64,000 nucleotides of DNA, from assembly GCF_000725385.1 (NCBI RefSeq), contig NZ_CP008884.1:1612001-1676000 (forward strand), read 5' to 3'. Shown here piece by piece: positions 52,123-61,586 of the stretch. Within the stretch, counting starts at the first letter, position 1, and every line of letters begins with the position of its first letter. The position numbers were made by a program, and so were the translations under genes. The notes under the pieces are model-generated. The model was not told where the DNA came from, ran no database searches, and saw only the letters and a program-made list of their open reading frames with translations. Origin of the DNA: Dyella japonica A8. GTDB taxonomy: Bacteria > Pseudomonadota > Gammaproteobacteria > Xanthomonadales > Rhodanobacteraceae.

Positions 52123-54705
52123 ATGAGGATGGACAAACTCACGTCGCGTTTTCAGCAGGCGTTGGCAGATGCCCAATCGCTTGCCGTCGGACGCGACAAC
52201 AACATGCTTGAACCGGTGCACGTCATGGCCGCGTTGCTTGAACAGCAAGGCGGCTCGACCGCACCGCTGCTGACGCAGGCGCACGTGAACGTGCCCGCGT
52301 TGCGCCAGCGCGTGAACGAAATGGTGGACCGCCTGCCGCGCGTCACCGGACAGGAAGGCAACATCCATGTGGGCAACGAACTGACGCGCCTGCTCAACCT
52401 TACCGACAAGCTCGCACAGCAGCGCGGCGACCAGTTCATTGCCAGCGAACTGTTCGTGCTGGCCGCCCTGGAGGACAAGGGTGAACTGGGCTCGGCGCTG
52501 AAGGCTGCCGGCGCGACCAAGGCGAACCTGGAGGCCGCTATCGACAAGATGCGTGGCGGTGAAAAGGTGCAGAGCGAGAATGCCGAGGACCAGCGCCAGG
52601 CGCTGGAGAAATATTGCATCGACCTGACGGCGCGAGCCGAGTCGGGCAAGCTCGATCCGGTGATCGGCCGCGACGAGGAAATCCGCCGCACCATCCAGGT
52701 GCTGCAGCGTCGCACCAAGAACAACCCGGTGCTGATCGGCGAGCCCGGCGTGGGCAAGACGGCTATCGTCGAAGGCCTGGCGCAGCGCATCGTCAAGGGC
52801 GAGGTGCCCGAAGGCCTGCGCGACCGTCGCGTGCTTGCGCTGGACATGGGCGCCCTGATCGCCGGCGCCAAGTTCCGCGGTGAATTCGAGGAGCGCCTCA
52901 AGGCCGTGCTCAACGACCTTGCCAAGGGCGAAGGCCAGATCATCCTGTTCATCGACGAACTGCACACCATGGTCGGCGCCGGCAAGGCCGACGGCGCCAT
53001 GGATGCAGGCAACATGCTCAAGCCCGCGCTGGCGCGTGGCGAACTGCATTGCATCGGCGCCACCACGCTGGACGAATACCGCAAGTACATCGAAAAGGAT
53101 GCCGCGCTGGAGCGCCGCTTCCAGAAGGTCTACGTGGGCGAGCCCAGCGTGGAAGACACCATCGCTATCCTGCGCGGCCTGAAGGAACGCTACGCGGTGC
53201 ACCACGGCGTGGAGATCACCGACCCGGCCATTGTTGCGGCCGCCACGTTGTCCAACCGCTACATCCCGGATCGCCAGCTGCCGGACAAGGCCATCGACCT
53301 GATGGACGAAGCCGCGTCGCGCATCCGCATGGAAATCGATTCCAAGCCGGAAGAGCTCGATCGCCTGGAGCGTCGCCTGATCCAGTTGAAGATCCAGCGC
53401 GAGATGCTGAAGAAGGAAACCGACGACGCCTCCAAGAAACGCCTGGCCGATCTTGATGCGGACATCGAAAAGCTGGAGCGAGAGTTCTCCGACCTCAACG
53501 AGATCTGGAAATCCGAAAAAGCCGCGCTGCAGGGCGCGACCAAGGTGAAGGAGCAGATCGAAGCCGCGCGCGTGGAACTGGAAACGGCCCAGCGCCATCA
53601 GGACTACGCGAAGATGAGCGAGATCCAGTACGGCAAGCTGCCGGAACTGGAAAAGCAGCTCGCCGCCGCGCAGGCCGCCGAGAAGCAGGAATTCAAGCTG
53701 GTGCAGGATCGCGTCACCGAGGAAGAGATCGCTGAGGTGGTGTCTCGCTGGACGGGCATCCCCGTCAACAAGATGCTGGAAGGCGAGCGCGACAAGCTGC
53801 TGCACATGGAAGAGGCGCTGCACAAGCGCGTGGTGGGCCAGGATGAGGCCGTGCGTGCCGTGTCCGACGCGATCCGTCGTGCGCGCGCCGGCCTGTCCGA
53901 TCCCAATCGCCCGTATGGCTCGTTCCTGTTCCTTGGCCCGACGGGCGTAGGCAAGACCGAGCTGTGCAAGGCGCTCGCCGAGTTCATGTTCGACACGCAG
54001 GACGCGATGGTGCGCATCGACATGAGCGAGTTCATGGAGAAGCACTCCGTGAGCCGCCTGATCGGCGCGCCTCCGGGCTACGTGGGTTACGAGGAAGGCG
54101 GTTACCTCACCGAGGCGGTGCGTCGCCGCCCGTACAGCGTCATCCTGCTGGACGAGGTAGAGAAGGCCCATCCGGATGTGTTCAACATCCTGCTGCAGGT
54201 GCTGGACGACGGTCGCCTTACCGATGGACAGGGTCGCACGGTGGATTTCCGTAACACCGTCATCGTGATGACCTCCAACCTCGGCTCGCAGATGATCCAG
54301 GAGAACGCTGGTGACAGCGAGGCCGACTACGTGCAGATGAAGGCCGCGGTGCTGGGCGTGGTGCAGGCGCACTTCCGCCCGGAGTTCATCAACCGCCTCG
54401 ACGAGCTGGTGGTGTTCCGTCCGCTGCAGAAGAAGCAGATCCGCAAGATCGCCTTGATCCAGCTGACCTATCTGGAGAAGCGCCTGACGGAGCGTGATCT
54501 GCGCATGGAGATCAGCGACAAGGCGCTGGATCTGCTGGGCAACGTGGGTTTTGATCCGGTGTATGGCGCGCGACCGCTGAAGCGGGCCATCCAGCAACAG
54601 TTGGAGAATCCGCTGGCGAAGGAGATCCTGGAAGGGAAGTTCCTTGCGGGTGACACCATTGTGGTGGATGCGAAGGATGGCCATTTGACGTTTCACAAGC
54701 AGTGA
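52123..54705 (+). CDS. clpB: ATP-dependent chaperone ClpB
   Basis: An 860-residue Hsp100 disaggregase of normal length. An N-domain (about 1-145) is followed by AAA+ 1 (Walker [10 protein letters not shown], Walker B ILFIDE), the M-domain coiled coil (about 410-520), AAA+ 2 (Walker [19 protein letters not shown] pore loop, Walker [11 protein letters not shown]) and the C-terminal domain. It works with DnaK to recover aggregated proteins. The ATG at 52123 has GAGGGG upstream. A sigma-32-like promoter precedes it. Confidence 0.97.
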   Translation: MRMDKLTSRFQQALADAQSLAVGRDNNMLEPVHVMAALLEQQGGSTAPLLTQAHVNVPALRQRVNEMVDRLPRVTGQEGNIHVGNELTRLLNLTDKLAQQRGDQFIASELFVLAALEDKGELGSALKAAGATKANLEAAIDKMRGGEKVQSENAEDQRQALEKYCIDLTARAESGKLDPVIGRDEEIRRTIQVLQRRTKNNPVLIGEPGVGKTAIVEGLAQRIVKGEVPEGLRDRRVLALDMGALIAGAKFRGEFEERLKAVLNDLAKGEGQIILFIDELHTMVGAGKADGAMDAGNMLKPALARGELHCIGATTLDEYRKYIEKDAALERRFQKVYVGEPSVEDTIAILRGLKERYAVHHGVEITDPAIVAAATLSNRYIPDRQLPDKAIDLMDEAASRIRMEIDSKPEELDRLERRLIQLKIQREMLKKETDDASKKRLADLDADIEKLEREFSDLNEIWKSEKAALQGATKVKEQIEAARVELETAQRHQDYAKMSEIQYGKLPELEKQLAAAQAAEKQEFKLVQDRVTEEEIAEVVSRWTGIPVNKMLEGERDKLLHMEEALHKRVVGQDEAVRAVSDAIRRARAGLSDPNRPYGSFLFLGPTGVGKTELCKALAEFMFDTQDAMVRIDMSEFMEKHSVSRLIGAPPGYVGYEEGGYLTEAVRRRPYSVILLDEVEKAHPDVFNILLQVLDDGRLTDGQGRTVDFRNTVIVMTSNLGSQMIQENAGDSEADYVQMKAAVLGVVQAHFRPEFINRLDELVVFRPLQKKQIRKIALIQLTYLEKRLTERDLRMEISDKALDLLGNVGFDPVYGARPLKRAIQQQLENPLAKEILEGKFLAGDTIVVDAKDGHLTFHKQ

Positions 54706-54734
54706 TGCCTTGAAGCGTTGATGGCGAAGGGGAG

Positions 54735-54768
54735 CGCCCGTCCTGTGAGAGCAGGGCGGGCGTTTTGT
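54735..54768 (+). terminator. clpB intrinsic terminator
   Basis: CGCCCGTCCTG/CAGGGCGGGCG pairs over 11 positions (one G-T) around TGAGAG and is followed by TTTTGTTT, 30 bases after the clpB stop. Confidence 0.88.
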
Positions 54769-54900
54769 TTCTGGGGTTGTTGTTCTTGCCGGGGGGGGCT
54801 TCTTGCTCGCTTTTTTTGGGGCACGCGAGGAGTGGTTGTGGATGGTGGTGGTTTGACGAGCGTGGTGAGAGTTGGGGTAGGGGGGGCTCACTGCTTCGTT

Positions 54901-55022
54901 CTTTAGCCGTCATCCCTGCGTACCCCGGAAAGGGGGCAAGGGGCGGGATCCAGAGCCTCGGTGTTTAGTTGTCGCGATACGGCGACCTGGCTCGCCTGCC
55001 GCGGGCTTCCGCCCTCCTGAAG
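54901..55022 (-). repeat. Dispersed multi-hairpin element, truncated inverted copy D
   Basis: CTTTAGCCGTCATCCC at the left and CGGTGTTTAGTTGTCGC further right match copy C (23051 and 23147 onward) in the same orientation. The match continues loosely to CGCCCTCCTG, the position of hairpin 2, and then ends in GGTGGCGAGTCCC, which precedes the REP pair. Hairpin 1 is missing. Confidence 0.55.
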
Positions 55023-55034
55023 GTGGCGAGTCCC

Positions 55035-55119
55035 CTGTGGGAGCGCACCCTGTGCGCGACTGCGGGGCCTCGTAGTCATCGCTCCGTTAGGTTGTCGCGC
55101 ACAGGGTGCGCTCCCACAG
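55035..55119. repeat. REP pair (inverted) in composite locus 2
   Basis: The left REP (55035-55060) and the right REP (55094-55119) enclose GGCCTCGTAGTCATCGCTCC. It closely matches the pair at 23611-23695, including flanks. Confidence 0.85.
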
Positions 55120-55173
55120 AAAAGCGGGCGGCCGTGCGGGTTCCGACCACGCCAAAGAGCAGAGAGGCGCTGC

Positions 55174-55475
55174 TTTAAGTCCTCATCGCCTTGGCGCGTT
55201 GCGAAGCGCTTGGAAATACCCGCTGTGTAGAGGCGGAGGTAGCCAAGCAACAAACCGCCTCGAGCGTTCGAGCTTTTCCCTGGGCAATGCTGCCAGCTCT
55301 GGCTCTTGAGGCCATTTTCTTTGGGTTACTTTTCTTTTGGGCCAGCAAAAGAAAAGTGACTCGGCCTTCGGCAGAAGGTCGAAACGCCCGCTGCGTAAGC
55401 GGCCAGATCGCGGGATCGTCTGAGGCGACAACCAAACGCAAAGTCACTGGATCCCGGCCTGCGCCGGGATGACGG
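55174..55475 (+). repeat. Dispersed multi-hairpin element, copy B
   Basis: About 302 bases matching copy A. Hairpin 1 (55324-55361), hairpin 2 (55362-55381) and hairpin 3 (55388-55402) are base-for-base the same as in A. The palindrome ATCCCGGCCTGCGCCGGGAT is at 55451-55470. The sequence between TTTAAGTCCT and hairpin 1 and the 45 bases after hairpin 3 are the more diverged parts. Confidence 0.8.
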
Positions 55476-55514
55476 TGCTTATGGAGCGGTGGGGCTAGAT
55501 GGCCCCCTTACCCG

Positions 55515-55722
55515 ACCCTCTCCCCAACCCTCTCCCCAACCCTCTCCCCAGCCCTCTCCCCAGCCCTCTCCCCAACCCTCTCCCCAGCCCTCTCCCCAGC
55601 CCTCTCCCCAACCCTCTCCCCAGCCCTCTCCCCAACCCTCTCCCCAGCCCTCTCCCCAGCCCTCTCCCCAGCCCTCTCTCCAACCCTCTCTCCAACCCTC
55701 TCTCCAACCCTCTCTCCAACCC
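55515..55722. repeat. 12-bp tandem array (CCCTCTCCCCAA/G), about 17 units
   Basis: About 17 nearly perfect 12-base units. The last four switch to CCCTCTCTCCAA. On the minus strand it is a series of GGGG and GGG runs with G-quadruplex potential. Confidence 0.9.
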
Positions 55723-55844
55723 TTAAGGCCGCGCCCATCCACGGCCACCCCCATACCCCGGCGAGCAGCGCGCCCCCTTTCGCAAGCCCACCCTCGCCAC
55801 CCCCGGCCTTCACATTTCCTTGTCTGCTACCATGCGCACCACCT

Positions 55845-56060
55845 GAGGTGACCAACGGCCAAACGGCCGAAGGTTGAAACGGGAATCCGGTGCGGCGCGT
55901 GAGCGCCCATTCCGGAGCTGCCCCCGCAACGGTAGGCGAGTGCGATCCAGAGAGGATCGACAGACTGACATCAAGCCACTGTGCCCCGCGCACGGGAAGG
56001 CGTCGATCTGGAAGACGTCAGCGTCTTCGCCCGCGAGCCCGGAGACCGGCCTTGAGGTAC
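55845..56060 (+). promoter_or_regulatory. Cobalamin riboswitch
   Basis: The conserved core is present in order: AAGGTTGAAACGGGAATCCG with GTG, GGAGCTGCCCCCGCAACGGT with AG, CACTGTGCCCCGCGCACGGG with AAGGCG, and the B12 box AGCCCGGAGACCGGCC ending at 56051. It lies 119 bases upstream of the btuB start. Binding of adenosylcobalamin would lower expression of btuB and probably of the whole operon. Confidence 0.95.
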
Positions 56061-56179
56061 GACCAGACAGGCGGTGGGCCATGTTGGGGATGCCGTGTAT
56101 CGCACGGACGCCAAGTCTCCCTCCACCTGTCCTTTATCCATGCGATCCGCGCGGGCAGGCGCGGCTGAGGAGCAATGTT

Positions 56180-58051
56180 TTGGCCATCCGAATTTCCACG
56201 ATCCGTCGTTCCGTGCTGGCGACGGCGCTTTTGTCTGTGGTCTTCCCCGCGCTCGCGGACGAGGGAACCACCAACCTCGACGGCGTCGTCGTCACCGCCA
56301 CGCGCACCGAGCAGACCCAGAGCCAGACGCTCTCGGCGGTCACCGTGATCGACCGCGCCGACATCGAACGCCTGCAGCCCTCGTCGCTGGCGGATTTGCT
56401 GCGTGGCACGCCGGGCATGCAGATCACCAACAATGGCGGTGCCGGCAAGGCCACCAGTGCCTTCCTGCGTGGTACCGAAGCAGATCACGTGCTGGTGATG
56501 ATCGACGGCGTCAAGATCGGCTCGGCCACCCTGGGCACGGCCGCGCTGCAGGACATCCCGGTCGAGCAGATCGAGCGCATCGAAATCGTGCGCGGTCCGT
56601 TTTCCAGCCTGTATGGCTCGGAAGCGATCGGCGGTGTGATCCAGATCTTCACGCGTCGCCCGGAAGGCGCCTTCGTGCCGTCCTTCAGCCTGGGCGTGGG
56701 CAGCTATCGCACGCTCAACGGCTCGGCGGGTTTCGCCGGCAAGAGCGGCGATGGCTGGTACTCGCTGGAGGCGTCGCATAGCCAGACGCACGGCATCGCT
56801 GCCTGCCGATGGGGTGCGGCCGAGGTGGGTGCGGCCTGTTTTGCCGACCAGTCCAACAAGGATGGCTACCGCAACACCGCCGTGACGCTGCAGGGCGGCT
56901 ACAAGTTCGACGAGCAGTGGGATGCGGACGTACGCCTGTATCGCAGCGAAGGCCACAACTACTACGCCGGTACGTACACCGACTCCGACAAGAGCGCCAC
57001 CCAGGTCGTGGGCGGCAGCGTGCACTATCGCCCGGCCAGCAACGTCAAGCTGACCCTCAGTGCGGGCACCAGCGACGACTTCGAGAAGGACTATCTGCAG
57101 GGCGTGTACGTCAGCCGCTTCGACACGCACCGCGATCTGGGTTCGCTGCAGGCCGACGTCGGCTTCTGGGGTGGGCTGCTCAGCACGGGCTTCGACTGGC
57201 AGCGCGACCACGTGGACAGCACGGCGGGCTACATCAATCCGTTCACGCAGGTGCCGGTGGACGGCCGCATCAACCGTGGCGTGTTCGCGCAATGGCAGCA
57301 GACCTTCGGCAGCCAGTCGGTCCAGGCCAGCGTGCGCCACGACGACAACAGCCAGTTCGGTGGCAAGAACACCGGCAGCCTGCTGTGGGGCTGGGACTTC
57401 ACCCAGACGCTGCGCCTGACGGCCAGCTATGGCACGGCGTTCAAGGCGCCGACCTTCAATGACTTGTACTACCCGTACTACGGCAACCCGGACCTCAAGC
57501 CCGAGACGTCGCAGAACATCGAACTCGGCCTGCGCGGCAGCTACGGCTGGGGCTACTGGTCGTTGAACGCGTTCCGCAACAACGTGAACAACCTCATCAC
57601 CTACGATGCGTCCACGCAGGCGGCGGCCAATGTGGACAAGGCGCGCATCCGCGGCGCGGAAGGCGTGGTGAGCGGCAACGTCGCCGGCTGGCTGGTGACG
57701 GGCACGGCCACCTGGCTGGATCCGCGCGATGAATCCACCAACTACGAAGGCAAGCTGCTGCCGCGCCGTGCGCGCCAGACGGGCAACATCGACATCGATC
57801 GCACCTTCGGCGCTTTCAGCGTGGGGGGCACCTGGTTCGTGTCGGGCCGGCGCTACGACGATCTGGCCAACCAGCATCCGCTGGGCGCCTATGCGATCAC
57901 CAACCTGCGCGTGGCGTACGCGATCTCGCGTGACTTCAAGCTGCAGCTGGCGCTCAACAATGCCTTCGCCAAGAGTTACGAGACGGCGTGGTATTACAAC
58001 CAGCCGGGTCGTAACTACATGTTGACCCTGCGTTATCAGCCCGCGCAGTAA
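56180..58051 (+). CDS. btuB: TonB-dependent vitamin B12 receptor BtuB
   Basis: A 623-residue outer-membrane receptor. A signal peptide (MAIRISTIRRSVLATALLSV, cleaved near ALADEG) is followed by the TonB box DGVVVTATRT (about 33-42), the plug (LVMIDGVKIGSATLGTAALQ, GPFSSLYGSEAIGGVIQIFT) and a barrel with the BtuB-like end NYMLTLRYQPAQ. The start is TTG at 56180: GAGGAG lies 7 bases upstream and no in-frame ATG or GTG fits; the ATG at 56175 is in another frame. The cobalamin riboswitch just upstream confirms the substrate class. Confidence 0.94.
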   Translation: MAIRISTIRRSVLATALLSVVFPALADEGTTNLDGVVVTATRTEQTQSQTLSAVTVIDRADIERLQPSSLADLLRGTPGMQITNNGGAGKATSAFLRGTEADHVLVMIDGVKIGSATLGTAALQDIPVEQIERIEIVRGPFSSLYGSEAIGGVIQIFTRRPEGAFVPSFSLGVGSYRTLNGSAGFAGKSGDGWYSLEASHSQTHGIAACRWGAAEVGAACFADQSNKDGYRNTAVTLQGGYKFDEQWDADVRLYRSEGHNYYAGTYTDSDKSATQVVGGSVHYRPASNVKLTLSAGTSDDFEKDYLQGVYVSRFDTHRDLGSLQADVGFWGGLLSTGFDWQRDHVDSTAGYINPFTQVPVDGRINRGVFAQWQQTFGSQSVQASVRHDDNSQFGGKNTGSLLWGWDFTQTLRLTASYGTAFKAPTFNDLYYPYYGNPDLKPETSQNIELGLRGSYGWGYWSLNAFRNNVNNLITYDASTQAAANVDKARIRGAEGVVSGNVAGWLVTGTATWLDPRDESTNYEGKLLPRRARQTGNIDIDRTFGAFSVGGTWFVSGRRYDDLANQHPLGAYAITNLRVAYAISRDFKLQLALNNAFAKSYETAWYYNQPGRNYMLTLRYQPAQ

Positions 58052-58116
58052 CCCGTGACGCCGGGCCCCATGGGGGCCCGGCGTCGCGCCGCGACGTATC
58101 GATCAGGAGAGCTCCC

Positions 58117-58698
58117 GTGAAAGCACTGTCGGTTTCCCGTTTCAACGCGCTGTGGCTGGTGCTTATGGCCGTGATGATCGCCACGCGCTTCAAGCACTTC
58201 GGCGACATGCTGCACCTGCCCGACGCGTCGATGGCCGTGTTCTTCCTGGGCGGCCTGACCCTGCGCCGCCACTGGACCTTCGTGGTGATGGTGCTGCTTG
58301 CGGTGGCGTTGGACTGGGTGTCCATCAGCTATGCGGGCGTGAGCGACTTCTGCATCACCCTGGCCTACTCGTTCCTGCCGCTGGCCTACGCCGTGCTGTG
58401 GTACGCGGGGCGGTGGTTTGCGCCGCGCATGAGCGGAAGTGCAATGTCCTATGCCGGTGCATTCATGGTGGCGTTGTTGGCGGCCATCGGTTCGTTCGCC
58501 ATCTCCAATGGCTCGTTTTACTGGCTCGGTGGCCGTTACGCGAACCCGCACATGAGTGAGTATCTGTCGCGCCTGTGGCAATGGGGTCCGCTGTTCGTGG
58601 GAACCACCATGGGCTACGTGGCGACGGCGCTGGCCTTGCAGGCAGTCGTTTCACGTGTCGCCACGCCTGCCAACGCGCAGGGAGGGGCACGGGCATGA
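58117..58698 (+). CDS. Inner-membrane protein of unknown function in the B12 operon
   Basis: A 193-residue protein with about five to six transmembrane helices. Recognisable patches are IATRFKHFGDMLHLPDASMA near the N-terminus, ALDWVSISYAGVSDFC in the middle and GPLFVGTTMGYVATALALQ near the C-terminus. CAGGAGAG precedes the ATG. It lies 65 bases after btuB and overlaps cobO by 4 bases, so it is part of the riboswitch operon. The layout recalls small substrate-binding membrane proteins (ECF S-component or DUF6580-like), but I cannot assign it. A part in corrinoid, cobalt or dimethylbenzimidazole uptake is suggested by context only. Confidence 0.8.
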   Translation: MKALSVSRFNALWLVLMAVMIATRFKHFGDMLHLPDASMAVFFLGGLTLRRHWTFVVMVLLAVALDWVSISYAGVSDFCITLAYSFLPLAYAVLWYAGRWFAPRMSGSAMSYAGAFMVALLAAIGSFAISNGSFYWLGGRYANPHMSEYLSRLWQWGPLFVGTTMGYVATALALQAVVSRVATPANAQGGARA

Positions 58699-59315
58699 GC
58701 GGGCACGACGAACCGATGAGTCCGGAGGAGCGTCACCGCGAGCGCATGCAGCGGAAGAAGGAACTGGTCGACCGCAAGATCGCCCGCGCCACCATCGAGC
58801 GTGGCGTGCTGGTGGTGAATACCGGCAACGGCAAAGGCAAGAGTTCCTCCGGTTTCGGCATGTTGGCGCGTTCGCTGGGGCATGGTTTCCGCTGCGGCGT
58901 GGTGCAGTTCATCAAGGGCAGTTTTTCCACCGGGGAGGAAGCCTTCTTTCGCCGTTTCCCTGAGGAACTCGACTACCACGTGATGGGCGAGGGCTACACC
59001 TGGGAAACGCAGGACAAGGCGCGCGACATCCAGGCGGCCGATGCCGCGTGGCAGGTGGCAGCGCGCATGCTGGCCGATGCGTCCTACGACTTCGTGCTGC
59101 TCGATGAGCTCAATATTGCGCTGGTGAAGGGTTACATCGACGTGGCGAAGGTATGCGATGCGTTGCGGGCACGTCCGCCGCAGCAGCACGTGGTGATCAC
59201 CGGCCGCGGTGCGCCGGATGCGCTGGTCGAGCTGGCGGACACCGTCACGGAGATGCGCGTCGTGAAGCACGCCTTCCAGGCGGGCATCAAGGCGCAGAAA
59301 GGCATAGAACTCTGA
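58695..59315 (+). CDS. cobO: Corrinoid adenosyltransferase CobO/BtuR
   Basis: A 206-residue enzyme. The P-loop GNGKGKSSSGFG lies at about residues 38-49, and FVLLDELNIAL (about 138) and VVITGRGAP are family blocks of the CobA/CobO/BtuR type. It transfers adenosyl from ATP to cob(I)yrinate diamide or cobalamin. The ATG at 58695 overlaps the previous stop, with GGAGGGG 7 bases upstream. Confidence 0.95.
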   Translation: MSGHDEPMSPEERHRERMQRKKELVDRKIARATIERGVLVVNTGNGKGKSSSGFGMLARSLGHGFRCGVVQFIKGSFSTGEEAFFRRFPEELDYHVMGEGYTWETQDKARDIQAADAAWQVAARMLADASYDFVLLDELNIALVKGYIDVAKVCDALRARPPQQHVVITGRGAPDALVELADTVTEMRVVKHAFQAGIKAQKGIEL

Positions 59316-59361
59316 CGCGCCCGTCGGGCGTGGCGAGCCATTGAACCAACAGGAGTCGTCC

Positions 59362-60660
59362 ATGACCGGCAACAACGCCTCGTGTCCCGCACTGCTGGTA
59401 TCCGCACCGGCCTCGGGGCAGGGCAAGACCTCGGTGACGGCGGCGCTGGCACGCTGGCATGCACGCCAGGGCAGGCGCGTGCGCGTGTTCAAGACGGGGC
59501 CGGACTTCCTCGATCCTATGGTGCTGGAGCGCGCAAGCGGTGCGCCGGTCTACCAGCTCGACCTGTGGATGAATGGCGAGGACGACGTGCGCGCCCGCCT
59601 GCACGAGGCGGCCAAGGATGCTGATCTCATTCTTGTCGAGGGCGTGATGGGCCTGTTCGACGGCGGCCTGTCGAGCGCCGACCTTGCGCTACGCTTCGGC
59701 CTGCCGGTGCTCGCGGTGATCGACGGCTCGGCGATGGCGCAGACCTTCGGCGCGCTGGCGCTGGGGCTGGCGCGCTATCGCGATGGCCTGCGCGTGCACG
59801 GCGTGGCGGCCAACCGCGTGGGCAGCGCGTATCACGCGCAACTGCTCGCCGGGAGCCTGCCTGCTGACGTGCACTGGCTGGGCGCGCTGCCGCGCGATGA
59901 GGCGCTTGCGCTGCCCGAGCGGCACCTGGGCCTGGTGGCCGCGGCCGAGCTCGGCGACATCGATGCGCGGCTCGATGCACTGGCGGACGCCTGGGCCACC
60001 CACGCATCGGCCGAACTTCCGCCGCCGGTCACGTTTCCCGCAGCCTCGCGTGCCCCCGTGCCTCCGGCGCTGCGCGGCGTCCGCATTGCCGTGGCACGCG
60101 ATGCCGCCTTCTGCTTTCTCTATCCCGCCAATCTGGATGTGCTGCGTGAGGCCGGGGCGGATATCCGCTTCTTCTCGCCGCTGGCCGGCGAGGCGCTGCC
60201 GGCGTGCGATGCGGCCTGGTTGCCCGGTGGTTATCCGGAGCTGCACCTGCTGACGTTGTCACAGCACGATGCCTTGCGCCGGGCGCTGCGCAAGCACGTC
60301 GACGCCGGTCGTCCGTTGCTCGCCGAATGCGGCGGCATGTTGTACGCGCTGGATTCGCTGGCTGATGTCGAAGGCACCGCCTTTCCGATGGCCGGCCTGC
60401 TGCGCGGAAGCGCGGCGATGCAGGCGCGCCTGGGCGGGCTGGGCATGCAGGCGGTGGCCTTGCCTGAAGGCGAGCTGCGCGGGCACACCTTCCACTATGC
60501 GCATGCGCAGATCGAGCAGGCGCCGCTGGTCATGGCGACCAATCCCGATGGTGGGCCGAGCCAGGAAGGCGTGTACCGGCGCGGGCGTTTCACGGCGAGC
60601 TTCATGCATCTTTATTTTCCGTCCCATCCCGCGGCGGCGGTGGCTCTGTTCAAGCCATGA
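59362..60660 (+). CDS. cobB: Cobyrinate a,c-diamide synthase CobB/CbiA
   Basis: A 432-residue two-domain amidotransferase. The N-terminal ATP-binding domain has [13 protein letters not shown] (about 12-24), KTGPDFLDP and EGVMGLFDG. The C-terminal class I glutaminase has [10 protein letters not shown] and the nucleophile in [13 protein letters not shown] (Cys about 326), with a late histidine in [10 protein letters not shown]. It amidates the a and c side chains of cobyrinate. The start at 59362 is supported by CAGGAG 6 bases upstream. Confidence 0.94.
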   Translation: MTGNNASCPALLVSAPASGQGKTSVTAALARWHARQGRRVRVFKTGPDFLDPMVLERASGAPVYQLDLWMNGEDDVRARLHEAAKDADLILVEGVMGLFDGGLSSADLALRFGLPVLAVIDGSAMAQTFGALALGLARYRDGLRVHGVAANRVGSAYHAQLLAGSLPADVHWLGALPRDEALALPERHLGLVAAAELGDIDARLDALADAWATHASAELPPPVTFPAASRAPVPPALRGVRIAVARDAAFCFLYPANLDVLREAGADIRFFSPLAGEALPACDAAWLPGGYPELHLLTLSQHDALRRALRKHVDAGRPLLAECGGMLYALDSLADVEGTAFPMAGLLRGSAAMQARLGGLGMQAVALPEGELRGHTFHYAHAQIEQAPLVMATNPDGGPSQEGVYRRGRFTASFMHLYFPSHPAAAVALFKP

Positions 60661-61586
60661 CGACGGCCCTGGCCATGGTGCTGGCGGTTTGGCTGGATGC
60701 ATGGCTTGGCGAGCCGCGACGGTGGCATCCGCTGGTGCTGTTTGGACGTCTTTCCGTTTTCATCGAGTCACGCTGCCACGCCGACCGACGCGGCGCGGGC
60801 GTGCTTGCCTGGGGTCTGGCGGTGCTGCCGGCGGTAGCCCTGGCATGGCTGCTGCGCGCATGGCTGTGGCACGCAGCCCCGTGGTTGTCGTTTGCCTTCG
60901 ATGTCGTCGTGCTTTACCTGGTCATCGGCCTGCGCAGCCTGGCCGACCATGCCCGGCCGGTGGCGCGTGCCTTGACGGAAGGCGATCTGGCCGCCGCCCG
61001 CACCGCCGTGGGCCGCATGGTGAGTCGTGATACCGCTGTGCTCGATGACGCGCAGGTGGCCGCGGCCGCGACGGAATCGGTGCTGGAGAACGGCAACGAC
61101 GCGGTGTTCGGCGCTCTGTTCTGGTTTGCCTTGCTTGGCGCTCCCGGCGCCGTGTTGTATCGCCTGGCCAATACGCTGGATGCGATGTGGGGTTATCGCA
61201 CGGAGCGGTATGAGCGCTTCGGCTGGGCGGCGGCGCGCATCGACGACGTGCTCAACTTTGTCCCGGCGCGGCTTACCGCACTCAGCTACGTGTTGCTGGG
61301 CGATGCCGCGCGCGCCTGGCGCTGCTGGCATGCGCAAGCCCCGCAGTGGGACAGCCCCAACGCGGGGCCGGTGATGGCGGCCGGCGCCGGTGCGCTGGGC
61401 GTGTGCCTCGGCGGCGCTGCGCCCTACCATGGCGTGTGGGAGTTGCGCCCCGCCTTGGGCGAAGGGAGGCCACCGGATGCGCAAGCCATCGTGCGTGCGC
61501 TGCGGCTGGTCCGGCGCGGCGTCGTCCTGTGGCTGGCTGTCATTGCACTGTTCGGTTTTGTTCGATGGAGTACAGGCCATGCTTGA
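60657..61586 (+). CDS. cobD: Adenosylcobinamide-phosphate synthase CobD/CbiB
   Basis: A 309-residue membrane protein. The N-terminus [20 protein letters not shown] is the typical CbiB opening, followed by hydrophobic helices, [20 protein letters not shown] and [20 protein letters not shown]. It joins adenosylcobyric acid to the aminopropanol (phosphate) arm. The start overlaps the cobB stop by 4 bases and the end overlaps cobC by 8. Confidence 0.94.
   Translation: MTTALAMVLAVWLDAWLGEPRRWHPLVLFGRLSVFIESRCHADRRGAGVLAWGLAVLPAVALAWLLRAWLWHAAPWLSFAFDVVVLYLVIGLRSLADHARPVARALTEGDLAAARTAVGRMVSRDTAVLDDAQVAAAATESVLENGNDAVFGALFWFALLGAPGAVLYRLANTLDAMWGYRTERYERFGWAAARIDDVLNFVPARLTALSYVLLGDAARAWRCWHAQAPQWDSPNAGPVMAAGAGALGVCLGGAAPYHGVWELRPALGEGRPPDAQAIVRALRLVRRGVVLWLAVIALFGFVRWSTGHA

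Larger units (their letters stand above)
54706..55844. other. Gene-free composite repeat locus 2
   Basis: About 1.1 kb without a credible gene. In order: clpB terminator, a G/T-rich stretch (about 54780-54890), a truncated inverted copy of the hairpin element (54901-55022), a REP pair (55035-55119), copy B of the element (55174-55475), a 12-bp tandem array (55515-55722) and about 120 bases in which I see nothing before the riboswitch. The order parallels locus 1 at 22887-24341. Confidence 0.75.

Noticed and set aside
55489..55851. Open frame of PSPQ repeats, and mirror frames on the minus strand
   Set aside because: Produced by translating the 12-bp array. No start signal is present, and all frames are open because 12 is a multiple of 3.
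55874..56179. N-terminal extension of btuB over the riboswitch
   Set aside because: The frame is open by chance. The riboswitch core and the signal peptide after the TTG at 56180 show that translation starts downstream.
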